Made by a program: the position numbers and the translations under genes. This document shows, piece by piece, positions 18,587-31,565 of a stretch of 64,000 bases of DNA. Below the pieces are notes generated by a model that saw only the letters and a program-made list of their open reading frames with translations, was not told where the DNA came from and did not search any database. Source of the DNA: Carboxylicivirga marina (GTDB lineage: Bacteria > Bacteroidota > Bacteroidia > Bacteroidales > Marinilabiliaceae); assembly GCF_016612505.1 (NCBI RefSeq), contig NZ_JAENRR010000009.1:62001-126000 (forward strand), given 5' to 3'. Position 1 is the stretch's first letter. The number at the start of each line of letters is the position of its first letter.

Positions 18587-18616
18587 TGGACAATTGAGCG
18601 TTAGTAATGGACAATT
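18587..18616 (+). promoter_or_regulatory. Candidate HTCS operator: TGGACAATT direct repeat, 21-bp spacing
   Basis: TGGACAATT occurs at 18587-18595 and again at 18608-18616, exactly 21 bp apart, ending 7 bp before the -33 element of susC. AraC-type activators, including the output domain of HTCS proteins, bind direct half-sites two helical turns apart just upstream of the promoter, so this is the natural site for the divergently encoded regulator. Binding is inferred. Confidence 0.6.
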
Positions 18617-18623
18617 TGCCTAT

Positions 18624-18653
18624 TTTGTATCGAATGGCGATTCCATAGGTTTG
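18624..18653 (+). promoter_or_regulatory. Promoter of susC, TTTG-N18-TAGGTTTG
   Basis: TTTG at 18624-18627 and TAGGTTTG at 18646-18653 match the Bacteroidota -33 (TTTG) and -7 (TAnnTTTG) consensus with an 18-bp spacer. Transcription would start near 18660, leaving a leader of about 60 nt before the susC ATG at 18724. Confidence 0.65.
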
Positions 18654-18723
18654 TAATTGTTAATTGGCACAAAAGGCAAACAAGATTGAAAACATTTTAA
18701 TAATCTAAAAATTCAAGTGGACT

Positions 18724-21700
18724 ATGAAAAATATATCCAGACACTTTCAGGTGTTCCTGGTAGTTCTACTGCTTAATGTGTTACATTTTCCGTCGGTATT
18801 CGGACAGGAGACTATAACCATAACCGGTAAAGTACAATCAGGTGATGAAATGCTTCCCGGTGTTTCAATTGCGATTAAAGGTACTACCGTTGGAACTATT
18901 ACCAATATCGATGGAGACTATTCAATACAAGCTAATACAACTGATATACTTGTTTATAGTTTTATTGGCTTTAAATCGGTTGAAGAACCAATTAACGGGC
19001 GAATGGTCATAAATATTAATCTAGAAGAAGAACTAACAGAACTAAGTGAAGTCATTGCCATTGGTTATGGCTCTGTGCAGAAAAAGGATTTGACGAGTGC
19101 CATCTCAACAGTTAAAGGCGACGAACTGGCTAAGCGTAATGTAGCCAATGTTTCGCAAGCTTTACAAGGACAATTAGCTGGTGTTCAGGTATCCTCAAAC
19201 GGTGGTTCTCCTGGTAGTGAAGCATCCATTTTAATTCGTGGTATTTCAACCATTAATAATAACAACCCACTTTATGTAGTGGATGATGTGCCCATGGATG
19301 ATATCAGCTGGCTAAATCCTAAAGACATTGAAAATGTGCAGGTATTAAAAGATGCATCAGCCAGTGCAATTTTTGGTTCGCGTGCATCCAATGGGGTTAT
19401 TGTTATTGAAACTAAAAAGGCCAAAGATGGTCGTACCAATATTTCAGTCGATGCCACTTACAGCATTCAGGATGCTGCTAAAAAGCCAGATATGGCTGAT
19501 GCCACCGAATATGCAAAAATAGTTAATAAGGCTGCTACTAACTCAGGATTAGATGCACCATTTGCCGATCCTGAAGCGTTTGGTAAAGGCACCAATTGGT
19601 GGGATGAAACCACTCAGCTTGCACCTATTCAAAACTATTCACTCAGCATAAATAAAGGAACCGAGGAGATGAAGATTGCATCTGGTTTCTCTTATTTTAA
19701 CCAGGATGGCTTGGTTAAAGGTGGTGGTTACGAACGTATAACCATGAAGCTGAATACTGAATACAAATTAGCAAAGTGGTTAACAGTAGGTCAAAATTTA
19801 AGCCTTAGTAAGGATAAGACAGATAATGGGCCTGATTTGGTATGGGATGTACAACGTGTAGAACCAAATATACCAGTTTATTTACCAGATTATGAGCAGG
19901 AAGGTAAAAATGAATACAGTATTTACCACCCAACCTTGTATACTGATGTTCCCAACCCTATGGGTACATTGGCACGCTCATTTAAGGAAACAGATTATTT
20001 ACGAACCATTGGTAATGTGTTTGCTAATTTTGATTTTGGTTATGGAATAACTGCTGAAAGTAAATTTGCTTTTTACCTCAGTGAATGGGAAGAGAATGAC
20101 TTTGGTCCTACTTACTTTATTGAATCAACCGATTACAATAACGAAAACTGGGTAACACGCAGTCATAACAATCGCACACAGTTTACCTGGAACAACTTGA
20201 TTCATTACAAAAAACACTTCGATGTACATAAGTTGAATGTAACAGCTGGTATGACGATGGAAAGTGATGAGAACCGTTATTTGTATGGCGAAGGGTATAA
20301 TGCGCCAAACAATCATCCCGATTTACGATACATTGATTCAACTGAGGATACCAAAAGGTTTGCCACAGGAAGCGATAATAAAAATACGCGTCAATCCTTT
20401 TTAGCTCGTGCCAATTATTCACTCGGAGATAAATATCTGTTAACAGCTTCTTTCAGGGCCGATGCTTCCTCACGTTTCAACGAGGAAAACCGTTGGGGTT
20501 ATTTTCCGTCGGTATCCGGAGCCTGGAATATGGCTGAAGAAGGGTTTATGGATGGTTTCGGATGGTTAAGTCAGGCTAAACTAAGAGCAGGATGGGGGCA
20601 AGTAGGTAACGATAATATCGATAATGATGCTTTGTTGACCACCTTGGGAAGAACCGTATATGTAATTGGTACTGAGCGAGACATTGATCTGGGTCAGGCA
20701 CCTGCTTCGGTGGGTAATGCCGATTTACAATGGGAAATTGTAGAAGATATGAATATTGGTGCTGACTTGGGTTTTTGGAACCAGCGTTTAACAGCGTCTG
20801 TTGATTATTTCGAACGACGCTCCAAGGACATGCTTTTGGCCACATCAATTCCCTATTATCTGGGTTCGGCCTGGAGTACACCATACGCTAATATCGGAAC
20901 CTTAACAACAAAAGGATTTGAAGTTATTCTTACCTATCGTAAAGAATATGCTTCTGGCTTTAAAATGACACATTCATTAAATGTATCTAAAGCCAGTAGT
21001 AAAATCACTAAGTTGGTCGAAGGTGAAGCAATCTGGAGTGGTAATCATCAGCGCCTTGAAAACCTGACACGTACAGTCCAAGATGGTGTAGCAGGTGAGT
21101 TTTATGGCATGGTGACGAATGGTATTTTCCAGAACGAGAGTGAAGTAATCAATTACACCGATGAGTTTGGCAATGTGCTACAGCCACATGCACAACCTGG
21201 AGACATGCGTTTTAAGGATGTTAATGGTGACGGTCAAATAAATGCTGATGACAGAGCTGTGATTGGTAATCCGGAAGCTGACTTTACTTTTGGCCTAAAT
21301 ATGAATTTGGCCTACAAAAACTTCGATTTAAGTATGTTGTTCACAGGTTCTTATGGTAATGACGTATTAAATGCCGTTAAACCATATGCAGGAACAGGTA
21401 GCGAACGATATAATTCATTTGCCGGATTATTGGACAAAGCATGGGATGGAGAGGGAACTAGCAACTCGCAACCGCGACTGGCGGCAATTGATAATAATAA
21501 TAACTTTATCTATTCAGATTATTACATTGAAGATGGTTCACATCTTCGATTAAAATCCTTACAGCTTGGTTATAACCTGCCAAAAGACTGGATAGAACGC
21601 GTGGCGATAAGTAATGCTCGTCTGTTTATCGGTGGCGAAAACTTGTTTACACTAACCAGTTTTGATGGTTTAGATGTGGATTTGGGTGGTAGTGCATTGG

Positions 21701-21771
21701 AAAGAGGCATTGATTGGGGACAATACCCATTACCACGTATTTTTATGGTAGGTGCAAACATTTCTTTTTAA
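18724..21771 (+). CDS. SusC/RagA-family TonB-dependent outer-membrane transporter
   Basis: Imports oligosaccharides across the outer membrane using TonB energy, together with the SusD lid encoded next. Signal peptide ends near VFGQE; a carboxypeptidase-regulatory-like domain follows (ITGKVQSGDEMLPGVSIAIKGT, about residues 30-110); then a plug with IAIGYGSVQKKDLTSAIS and GVIVIETKK; then a long beta-barrel ending in the aromatic-rich FMVGANISF. At 1015 aa it is a normal length. The SusD gene follows after 17 bp, and the upstream region carries the best promoter and operator in this locus. Confidence 0.95.
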   Translation: MKNISRHFQVFLVVLLLNVLHFPSVFGQETITITGKVQSGDEMLPGVSIAIKGTTVGTITNIDGDYSIQANTTDILVYSFIGFKSVEEPINGRMVININLEEELTELSEVIAIGYGSVQKKDLTSAISTVKGDELAKRNVANVSQALQGQLAGVQVSSNGGSPGSEASILIRGISTINNNNPLYVVDDVPMDDISWLNPKDIENVQVLKDASASAIFGSRASNGVIVIETKKAKDGRTNISVDATYSIQDAAKKPDMADATEYAKIVNKAATNSGLDAPFADPEAFGKGTNWWDETTQLAPIQNYSLSINKGTEEMKIASGFSYFNQDGLVKGGGYERITMKLNTEYKLAKWLTVGQNLSLSKDKTDNGPDLVWDVQRVEPNIPVYLPDYEQEGKNEYSIYHPTLYTDVPNPMGTLARSFKETDYLRTIGNVFANFDFGYGITAESKFAFYLSEWEENDFGPTYFIESTDYNNENWVTRSHNNRTQFTWNNLIHYKKHFDVHKLNVTAGMTMESDENRYLYGEGYNAPNNHPDLRYIDSTEDTKRFATGSDNKNTRQSFLARANYSLGDKYLLTASFRADASSRFNEENRWGYFPSVSGAWNMAEEGFMDGFGWLSQAKLRAGWGQVGNDNIDNDALLTTLGRTVYVIGTERDIDLGQAPASVGNADLQWEIVEDMNIGADLGFWNQRLTASVDYFERRSKDMLLATSIPYYLGSAWSTPYANIGTLTTKGFEVILTYRKEYASGFKMTHSLNVSKASSKITKLVEGEAIWSGNHQRLENLTRTVQDGVAGEFYGMVTNGIFQNESEVINYTDEFGNVLQPHAQPGDMRFKDVNGDGQINADDRAVIGNPEADFTFGLNMNLAYKNFDLSMLFTGSYGNDVLNAVKPYAGTGSERYNSFAGLLDKAWDGEGTSNSQPRLAAIDNNNNFIYSDYYIEDGSHLRLKSLQLGYNLPKDWIERVAISNARLFIGGENLFTLTSFDGLDVDLGGSALERGIDWGQYPLPRIFMVGANISF

Positions 21772-21788
21772 CCCTTTGAATTGAAAGA

Positions 21789-26448
<4,660 letters not shown>

Positions 26449-26458
26449 TAGCAGAAGA

Positions 26459-28051
26459 ATGATTTATATGAAGCAAAAAAACATGATTCTTAAAATATAT
26501 TTAGCAGTTTTTATTGCTCTTTCATCATGTCAAAAAAATGATGAGGGCAAGCCGGTTGATTCCTCGGTTTTGAAGCTGACCATACAGGCCGATGCTACCC
26601 GACAGACCATTCATGGTTTCGGAGCCTCTGATGCCTGGAGTTGTCAGTTTGTGGGGAAGAACTGGCCAGAGAATAAAAAGGTGCAAATGGCCGATTGGTT
26701 ATTTAGTACCCAATTAGATGACAACGGTCAACCATTGGGGATAGGGCTTAACACCTGGCGCTTTAATATTGGAGGTGGTAGTTCAGAGCAAGGTTCTGCA
26801 AGTCAAATAAGTGATGAATGGCGTCGAGCCCAATCGTTTATGACCTGTAAAGGTGTTTATGATTGGAATAAACATATGGGTCAACGATGGTTTTTAAAAG
26901 CAGCAAAGGAGCGAGGAGTTGAGCAATTTGTTGGTTTTGTTAATAGTCCGCCCGTCAGCCTGACAAAGAATGGTAAAGCTTTTTCATCAGATAAAAACCA
27001 TTTTAATCTGCCGGAAGAACATTATTCGCTCTTTGCAAATTATTTGGCTGATATCAGTTTAAAGCTTAAAGAATTGGACGCCATCGATTTTAAATACATC
27101 AGTCCGTTTAATGAGCCTCAATGGGATTGGACCAATAAAAGTCAGGAAGGAACACCTGCTCAAAACACTGAAATAGCAACAGTGATAAAATTGGTCAACA
27201 ACGCATTTGAAGAAAAAAATGTGGAGTCTCAGATTGAGATCCCTGAATCTGCACAATTGAACTTTATGTATGAGAATGGTGGTAAATCAGGACGTGGCTA
27301 TCAGATATATAGTTTCTTCGATCCAGCATCACCAGAGTACCTGGGTAACTTGTCACATGTAGCACCTAAAGTAGCAGCGCACAGTTATTATACCACCTGG
27401 CCGGTTAATGATATGGCCACTACTCGTCGTAAGGTGAGTGACGCCATAAAAGGTAATCCGGAGCCAGTTGAGTTTTGGATGAGTGAATACTGCGTATTGG
27501 AAAACAATTCTGAGATAGAAGGAAGTGGTCGTGATTTGGGCATGAAAACAGCACTCTATACATCGCGTGTTATTTTTGCCGATTTGGCCATTGGTAATGC
27601 TTCTTCGTGGCAATGGTGGTTAGCCATCAGTCCATACGATTATAAAGATGGATTGGTATACATTGATTACAATAAAACCGATGGTAATATATACGATTCC
27701 AAAACCTTATGGGCCTTAGGAAACTATTCTCGCTTTATTAAAAAAGGAATGAAGCGTGTTTTAATAAATAGGAGTGATGCAAAAACGGATGAACAATCTC
27801 TTAACAGCATTATGACCTGTGCTTTTGTATCAGAAGATAAGAAGAATGCTTCTGTAATCATTACAAATTATTTAAGTGCAGATGTTCCTGTTCAGCTTGA
27901 TCTAAACGGAATGTCTTTAAGTGGTAAATTAAAAGTTTATTTAACAGACGGAAAAAGTGACAATAATTTAGCATTCATACAGGAAGCTGAACCTGGAGAA
28001 TCGATTACTGTTCCTGCACGAAGCGTTGTAACACTTACAAATGTAAAATAA
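26459..28051 (+). CDS. GH30 glycoside hydrolase, lipoprotein (beta-1,6-galactanase-like)
   Basis: Clan GH-A retaining enzyme. The start at 26459 (530 aa) is preferred: it follows the GH2 stop by 10 bp and gives a lipoprotein signal (IALSSC). The longer frame to 26333 lies inside the GH2 gene. GH30 hallmarks are the IHGFGASDAWSCQF start, LNTWRFNIGGGS, the acid/base E219 in SPFNEPQWDW, the nucleophile E343 in FWMSEYC, and the C-terminal beta-sandwich ending PARSVVTLTNV. The sequence type recalls GH30 endo-beta-1,6-galactanases, which with the GH2 enzyme next to it would suit arabinogalactan side chains; substrate is inference. It is the last gene of the SusCD operon. Confidence 0.88.
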   Translation: MIYMKQKNMILKIYLAVFIALSSCQKNDEGKPVDSSVLKLTIQADATRQTIHGFGASDAWSCQFVGKNWPENKKVQMADWLFSTQLDDNGQPLGIGLNTWRFNIGGGSSEQGSASQISDEWRRAQSFMTCKGVYDWNKHMGQRWFLKAAKERGVEQFVGFVNSPPVSLTKNGKAFSSDKNHFNLPEEHYSLFANYLADISLKLKELDAIDFKYISPFNEPQWDWTNKSQEGTPAQNTEIATVIKLVNNAFEEKNVESQIEIPESAQLNFMYENGGKSGRGYQIYSFFDPASPEYLGNLSHVAPKVAAHSYYTTWPVNDMATTRRKVSDAIKGNPEPVEFWMSEYCVLENNSEIEGSGRDLGMKTALYTSRVIFADLAIGNASSWQWWLAISPYDYKDGLVYIDYNKTDGNIYDSKTLWALGNYSRFIKKGMKRVLINRSDAKTDEQSLNSIMTCAFVSEDKKNASVIITNYLSADVPVQLDLNGMSLSGKLKVYLTDGKSDNNLAFIQEAEPGESITVPARSVVTLTNVK

Positions 28052-28438
28052 CATCCAACAAGGACATATTTATAAACGGGAGTTCAATTATTTGAGCTTC
28101 CGATTGTAATGTGTCAGCATCGTTAAGGTTGCAATTGTGAGTTTGTAAAAAAAAGAATAATGGAATATCGATTCTAAATTCAATGGGAGAGAGCGAAGCG
28201 TTTTATCATGAAGTAGAGAAGCTGATGAGATAGCAGATTTCTATTTGACTTATTAAATCAATAAAGCCAGTAAAACTAATTTTTACGGGCTTTATTGTTT
28301 TTCAGTATTCGTGGTTTCAGAATTGGATTATTGTAGCAGACAATGATTGTAGACTTAAACTTCTACAGGGCAACACAATAATTACTAAATCTTCGGGGAA
28401 GGGAACAGGATTATTTTCGACTTATGGTTTAATAACCT
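28052..28438. other. 387-bp intergenic region between the GH30 gene and cheA
   Basis: No coding sequence is evident. A wobble-containing 11-bp hairpin lies at 28077-28102 (CGGGAGTTCAA with TTGAGCTTCCG) and a strong terminator at 28260-28302. The region separates the utilisation locus from the minus-strand cheA gene. Confidence 0.6.
28260..28302 (+). terminator. Strong rho-independent terminator
   Basis: AATAAAGCCAGTAAAA (28260-28275) pairs with TTTTACGGGCTTTATT (28281-28296) over 16 positions with one mismatch, around a five-base loop, followed by GTTTTT. It lies about 210 bp after the GH30 stop and would end the SusCD-GH2-GH30 transcript. Confidence 0.75.
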
Positions 28439-30463
28439 TTAGCTTTTATATATATCGTTTTGCAATACATTTGAATCGAGTAGAAATGCCACCTCGCCAT
28501 TGCCTAATACACTAGCTGCCGAAAATTCCCTTTGTTCTTTAACTAGTTCACCCATCGGTTTTAGTACTGCTTGGTGTTGCCCAATTATAGTATCAGTAAC
28601 GATGGCTATTTTAGTGTTGTTTTTATTGATTATAACAACTTTGGCATGCATTGGAATGTCATTTTCCAGCTCGAAAAGATGTCGTAATGATACAAAAGGA
28701 ATCAACTTCTTTTCATACGATAGTGTACCATGTCGCAAACGCATTTTAACTTCATCGTATGGCACCTGCACGCACTCCTCAACATCAGTAAGAGGTAATA
28801 AACACTTCAATTTTTCTGCGCTGATCAGGAGAGTGTCAATAATCGCAATCGACTGTTGTAATTTGATAATGAATGTGGAACCTTTCTCTTTTTGACTGCG
28901 AATTTCTAACTCACCTCGCATTTTTGATATTTTTTGCTTAACCACATCCATGCCAACTCCTCTTCCCGAAATGGATGTCACTTCTTTTGCAGTAGAGAAA
29001 CCTGGATGGCAAATTAAATTGTATAATTCTTTATCATTTAATTTCTCTCCTTGTGCGATTATGCCAATGTCAACGGCTTTGTTATAGAGTTTATCCTTAT
29101 CAAGGCCTCTGCCATCATCTGATACCTCAATATAAATATTATTGCCCGAATTGTAGGCTTTGAGTCTTATTTGACCTTTAGAATTTTTACCACTTTCAAG
29201 GCGTTCTTCAGGTGATTCTATCCCATGATCAATAGCATTACGGAGCATATGTACCAATGGTTCGGCAATCAAATCAATTGAGCTTTTATCGAGTTCCGTA
29301 TCCATACCGTCAGTCACAAATTCAACTTCCTTCGATAAATCATTTGAAATATCCCTTACCAGGCGACTAAATTTTGGCACCATATCGCGTATGGGAATAA
29401 GGCGGATCTCAAGTGCGTTATTTCGAAAACTCTTCGATAATTTATCAATCTTCTCAGTTTGTGAACGGATGGTATCAAACATTGAATGGTTCGTCATCAA
29501 ATTTAGTTGTGAGCTTGTAGTAATGAGTTCACTTACTAAATACATGAGGTGGTCAAGTTTCTCTGAATCAACTGATATTCGATTATTATTCTGTCGAATG
29601 GAATCAATTATTGATTGAGATTTATTGGCATTATCAATGTTTGATTTGGTTTCATCGGTGCTAAACGGCGAAGCATCCATTGCTTGTGATTCCATTTCTT
29701 GTTGGCTGACTGGTGATTCTTCATCTTTAATCAGTGCTTGGTGTTTATCAATTAATTCTGTGTTAAAGATATCATATTCAGCAACTTTTTTGATGATGCA
29801 ATATTCATATACAAACATTAATGCATCTTCAATCGACTCATCATCTAATTCTCCAACAACGAAAATGCTCCAACGTTCCTCATCTGAAGTTGAAGATGGT
29901 AAGCGGTTAATTGAGCGGATTTCGCCAATCTCACTCAAATCTTTAATGGTATAAAAAATATTGATTCGCCTGTCAATAATACTTTGCGGAGTGTGTAAAA
30001 CTATATTATACGTAACTATTGGTGAAGATTCTTTCTTGTAACTAACTTTAGCTTTAGAATTTGATTTGTTTATCTTTTCAATAATGGATTCAGCCTTGGC
30101 AATAAGAACTGATTGCGTTTTTATATTCTTTGCGCTTCCTAAATCTTTGTCGTCAATTAGAATAAAAAGCTGGTCAACAGAACCTAAGGTAAGATCAAGA
30201 ATTTCTTTATTGACAGGAATAATCCCATTGCGAACCAGATCATAAACATTTTCAATATGATGCGTTAATTCGCTCATGTGGTCAAAACCGTACATGCCAC
30301 TAACACCTTTGATGGTGTGCATTACTCTGAACACTTCCTGAATAAGGTCAATGTTATTAGGGTTATTCTCTAATTCAAGAATGATACCTTCCATTGAATT
30401 AAGCAGAGTAGTTGCTTCGTTAATGAAAAGCTGTTTAAATTTTGAGATGTCGTTGGTGTTCAT
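28439..30463 (-). CDS. cheA: Chemotaxis histidine kinase CheA
   Basis: Cytoplasmic kinase that couples chemoreceptor arrays to response regulators. With the start at 30463 the product is 674 aa: an Hpt (P1) domain with phospho-His H49 in VMHTIKGVSG; a linker region that may hold a P2-like regulator-docking domain; a dimerisation segment (SVDSEKLDHLMYLVSELI); the ATPase (MLRNAIDHGIESPEERL, then SDDGRGLD); and a C-terminal CheW-like P5 domain. A longer start at 30493 would overlap the upstream response regulator by 11 bp; the shorter one leaves a 19-bp gap. It shares an operon with that single-domain regulator. No cheR or cheB is in the window; two cheW genes and four MCP genes lie 16-33 kb downstream. 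Confidence 0.92.
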   Translation of the reverse strand: MNTNDISKFKQLFINEATTLLNSMEGIILELENNPNNIDLIQEVFRVMHTIKGVSGMYGFDHMSELTHHIENVYDLVRNGIIPVNKEILDLTLGSVDQLFILIDDKDLGSAKNIKTQSVLIAKAESIIEKINKSNSKAKVSYKKESSPIVTYNIVLHTPQSIIDRRINIFYTIKDLSEIGEIRSINRLPSSTSDEERWSIFVVGELDDESIEDALMFVYEYCIIKKVAEYDIFNTELIDKHQALIKDEESPVSQQEMESQAMDASPFSTDETKSNIDNANKSQSIIDSIRQNNNRISVDSEKLDHLMYLVSELITTSSQLNLMTNHSMFDTIRSQTEKIDKLSKSFRNNALEIRLIPIRDMVPKFSRLVRDISNDLSKEVEFVTDGMDTELDKSSIDLIAEPLVHMLRNAIDHGIESPEERLESGKNSKGQIRLKAYNSGNNIYIEVSDDGRGLDKDKLYNKAVDIGIIAQGEKLNDKELYNLICHPGFSTAKEVTSISGRGVGMDVVKQKISKMRGELEIRSQKEKGSTFIIKLQQSIAIIDTLLISAEKLKCLLPLTDVEECVQVPYDEVKMRLRHGTLSYEKKLIPFVSLRHLFELENDIPMHAKVVIINKNNTKIAIVTDTIIGQHQAVLKPMGELVKEQREFSAASVLGNGEVAFLLDSNVLQNDIYKS

Positions 30464-30482
30464 ATTGGGTATTGTTATTGTT

Positions 30483-30899
30483 CTAATTGTCAATTAATAG
30501 GTCACTCGAAAAATGGTATTTCCCTTCAAAAACTCTTGAAATTGCAAGAGGAAGCTCTTCAAATGCACAGTTTTTACAAATGCATCCACTAAAACCCGAT
30601 GAAAGTAACTGCCGTTTGGTTATATATTCCCGGCTATTGGTGACAGCTATAATTTTTAATTGAGGATTTGTTTCGGTTAAAATTGTGCTTGTGCTAAAAC
30701 CATCAAGGTATTTCATTACAATATCCATGATGATTACATCAGCATCAAAAATACGATTGTCAGAGATGGCTAATTTACCATCGGACGATGACCCGATAAT
30801 TGTTCCTTTGAGCTCATATTCGATGTATAATTTAATTGCTTCTATAAATTCACTGCTGTCATCAACAAGATAATATTTAAGCCTTTGCTGTTTTTTCAT
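30483..30899 (-). CDS. Single-domain response regulator
   Basis: A stand-alone receiver domain (138 aa) with the acidic pocket LVDDS, phospho-acceptor D59 in IIMDIVM, a TNS switch segment and the conserved Lys in CICKNCAF. The C-terminal tail (LPLAISRVFEGKYHFSSDL) resembles the linker of NarL-family regulators but the HTH is missing, so it may derive from a NarL-type protein that lost its output domain. Being directly upstream of cheA in the same operon, it is the best candidate for the CheY-like partner, although it is not a close CheY match. Confidence 0.85.
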   Translation of the reverse strand: MKKQQRLKYYLVDDSSEFIEAIKLYIEYELKGTIIGSSSDGKLAISDNRIFDADVIIMDIVMKYLDGFSTSTILTETNPQLKIIAVTNSREYITKRQLLSSGFSGCICKNCAFEELPLAISRVFEGKYHFSSDLLIDN

Positions 30900-31136
30900 A
30901 CATTATGGCAGATAAGGAATAGGTTTGATGATCATTATTTTTTGGATGAAGAATTATGTGTTTAACTGACTTCAAAAATACTTCATTATTATGGTGTCAG
31001 AATGGTTATAAGTATTGAAATGATTTGGAATAAAGTATTGATTTTTAATTATAAAGTATTGGTTGGTTTGGCCCTTTAGTATGATTCGGAGGAGAACTTC
31101 AAGTTAAGTTGAATAGGCTAATTCTCCTCCAATAAT
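30900..31136. other. Intergenic region with short repeats
   Basis: No ORF. Holds three AAGTATTG copies (31010, 31033 and 31054; spacing 23 and 21 bp) upstream of the response-regulator/cheA operon. It also has a 9-bp inverted repeat (GGAGGAGAA at 31088-31096 with TTCTCCTCC at 31122-31130) just past the small lipoprotein stop; the latter has no T-run on either side. Confidence 0.45.
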
Positions 31137-31265
31137 TTAGTGTGTACGATTTCCGGCTCCATAATAGGATTGTGGACAATCTATCGCACCCATTTTATTA
31201 TTAGAACCACATGATGTTGCTATTACACTAAGAATAATAAGTATTGTAAAAACTAACTTCTTCAT
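31137..31265 (-). CDS. Small lipoprotein, 42 aa, unknown function
   Basis: A short frame on the minus strand starts ATG at 31265 and ends TAA at 31137. It encodes MKKLVFTILIILSVIATSCG, then an SNNKMGAIDCPQSYYGAGNR stretch and TH. The N-terminus is a textbook lipoprotein signal with lipobox ATSC (C19), leaving a mature peptide of only 24 residues with one more cysteine (C30). The signal peptide, basic start and clean stop argue for a real gene. Small lipoproteins of this kind are common in Bacteroidota and their roles are mostly unknown. An inverted repeat follows its stop. It sits between the cheA operon and the first kinase operon. Confidence 0.7.
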   Translation of the reverse strand: MKKLVFTILIILSVIATSCGSNNKMGAIDCPQSYYGAGNRTH

Positions 31266-31565
31266 AATTGTTTCTCGCTATTTTTAATTAATGACTTATT
31301 ACAAAAATCACACTTATTTTTCTGATGAAAACAACCCTAAAGGGTTGAAGTTTAATAGAACTTTGGTAGGGTTTTGATTTGGTGGTTTTATCAAAAATGA
31401 TTTGTTTAAAAAATAATCATCATAATTGAGCAAATTCTTTGAATTGAATTACTATTTTTATGGACAACTCTGATCGGTATTCTTAAATTGGATATCCCTT
31501 AATTTATAGAAGAAATTATTCTGCCTGATTATAAATAACATCAGGTATGGATAAATTGAAATAGC
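31266..31565. other. 300-bp divergent intergenic region
   Basis: Lies between the small lipoprotein (minus) and the first sensor kinase (plus), and should contain both promoters, but I see no clear consensus -7 box. It contains CAACCCTAAAGGGTTG at 31332-31347, a near-palindrome whose right half recurs upstream of chemoreceptor genes elsewhere in the window. Confidence 0.45.

Noticed and set aside
31088-31130. GGAGGAGAA/TTCTCCTCC as a terminator
   Set aside because: The loop is 25 nt and neither side has a T-run; kept only as an inverted repeat.
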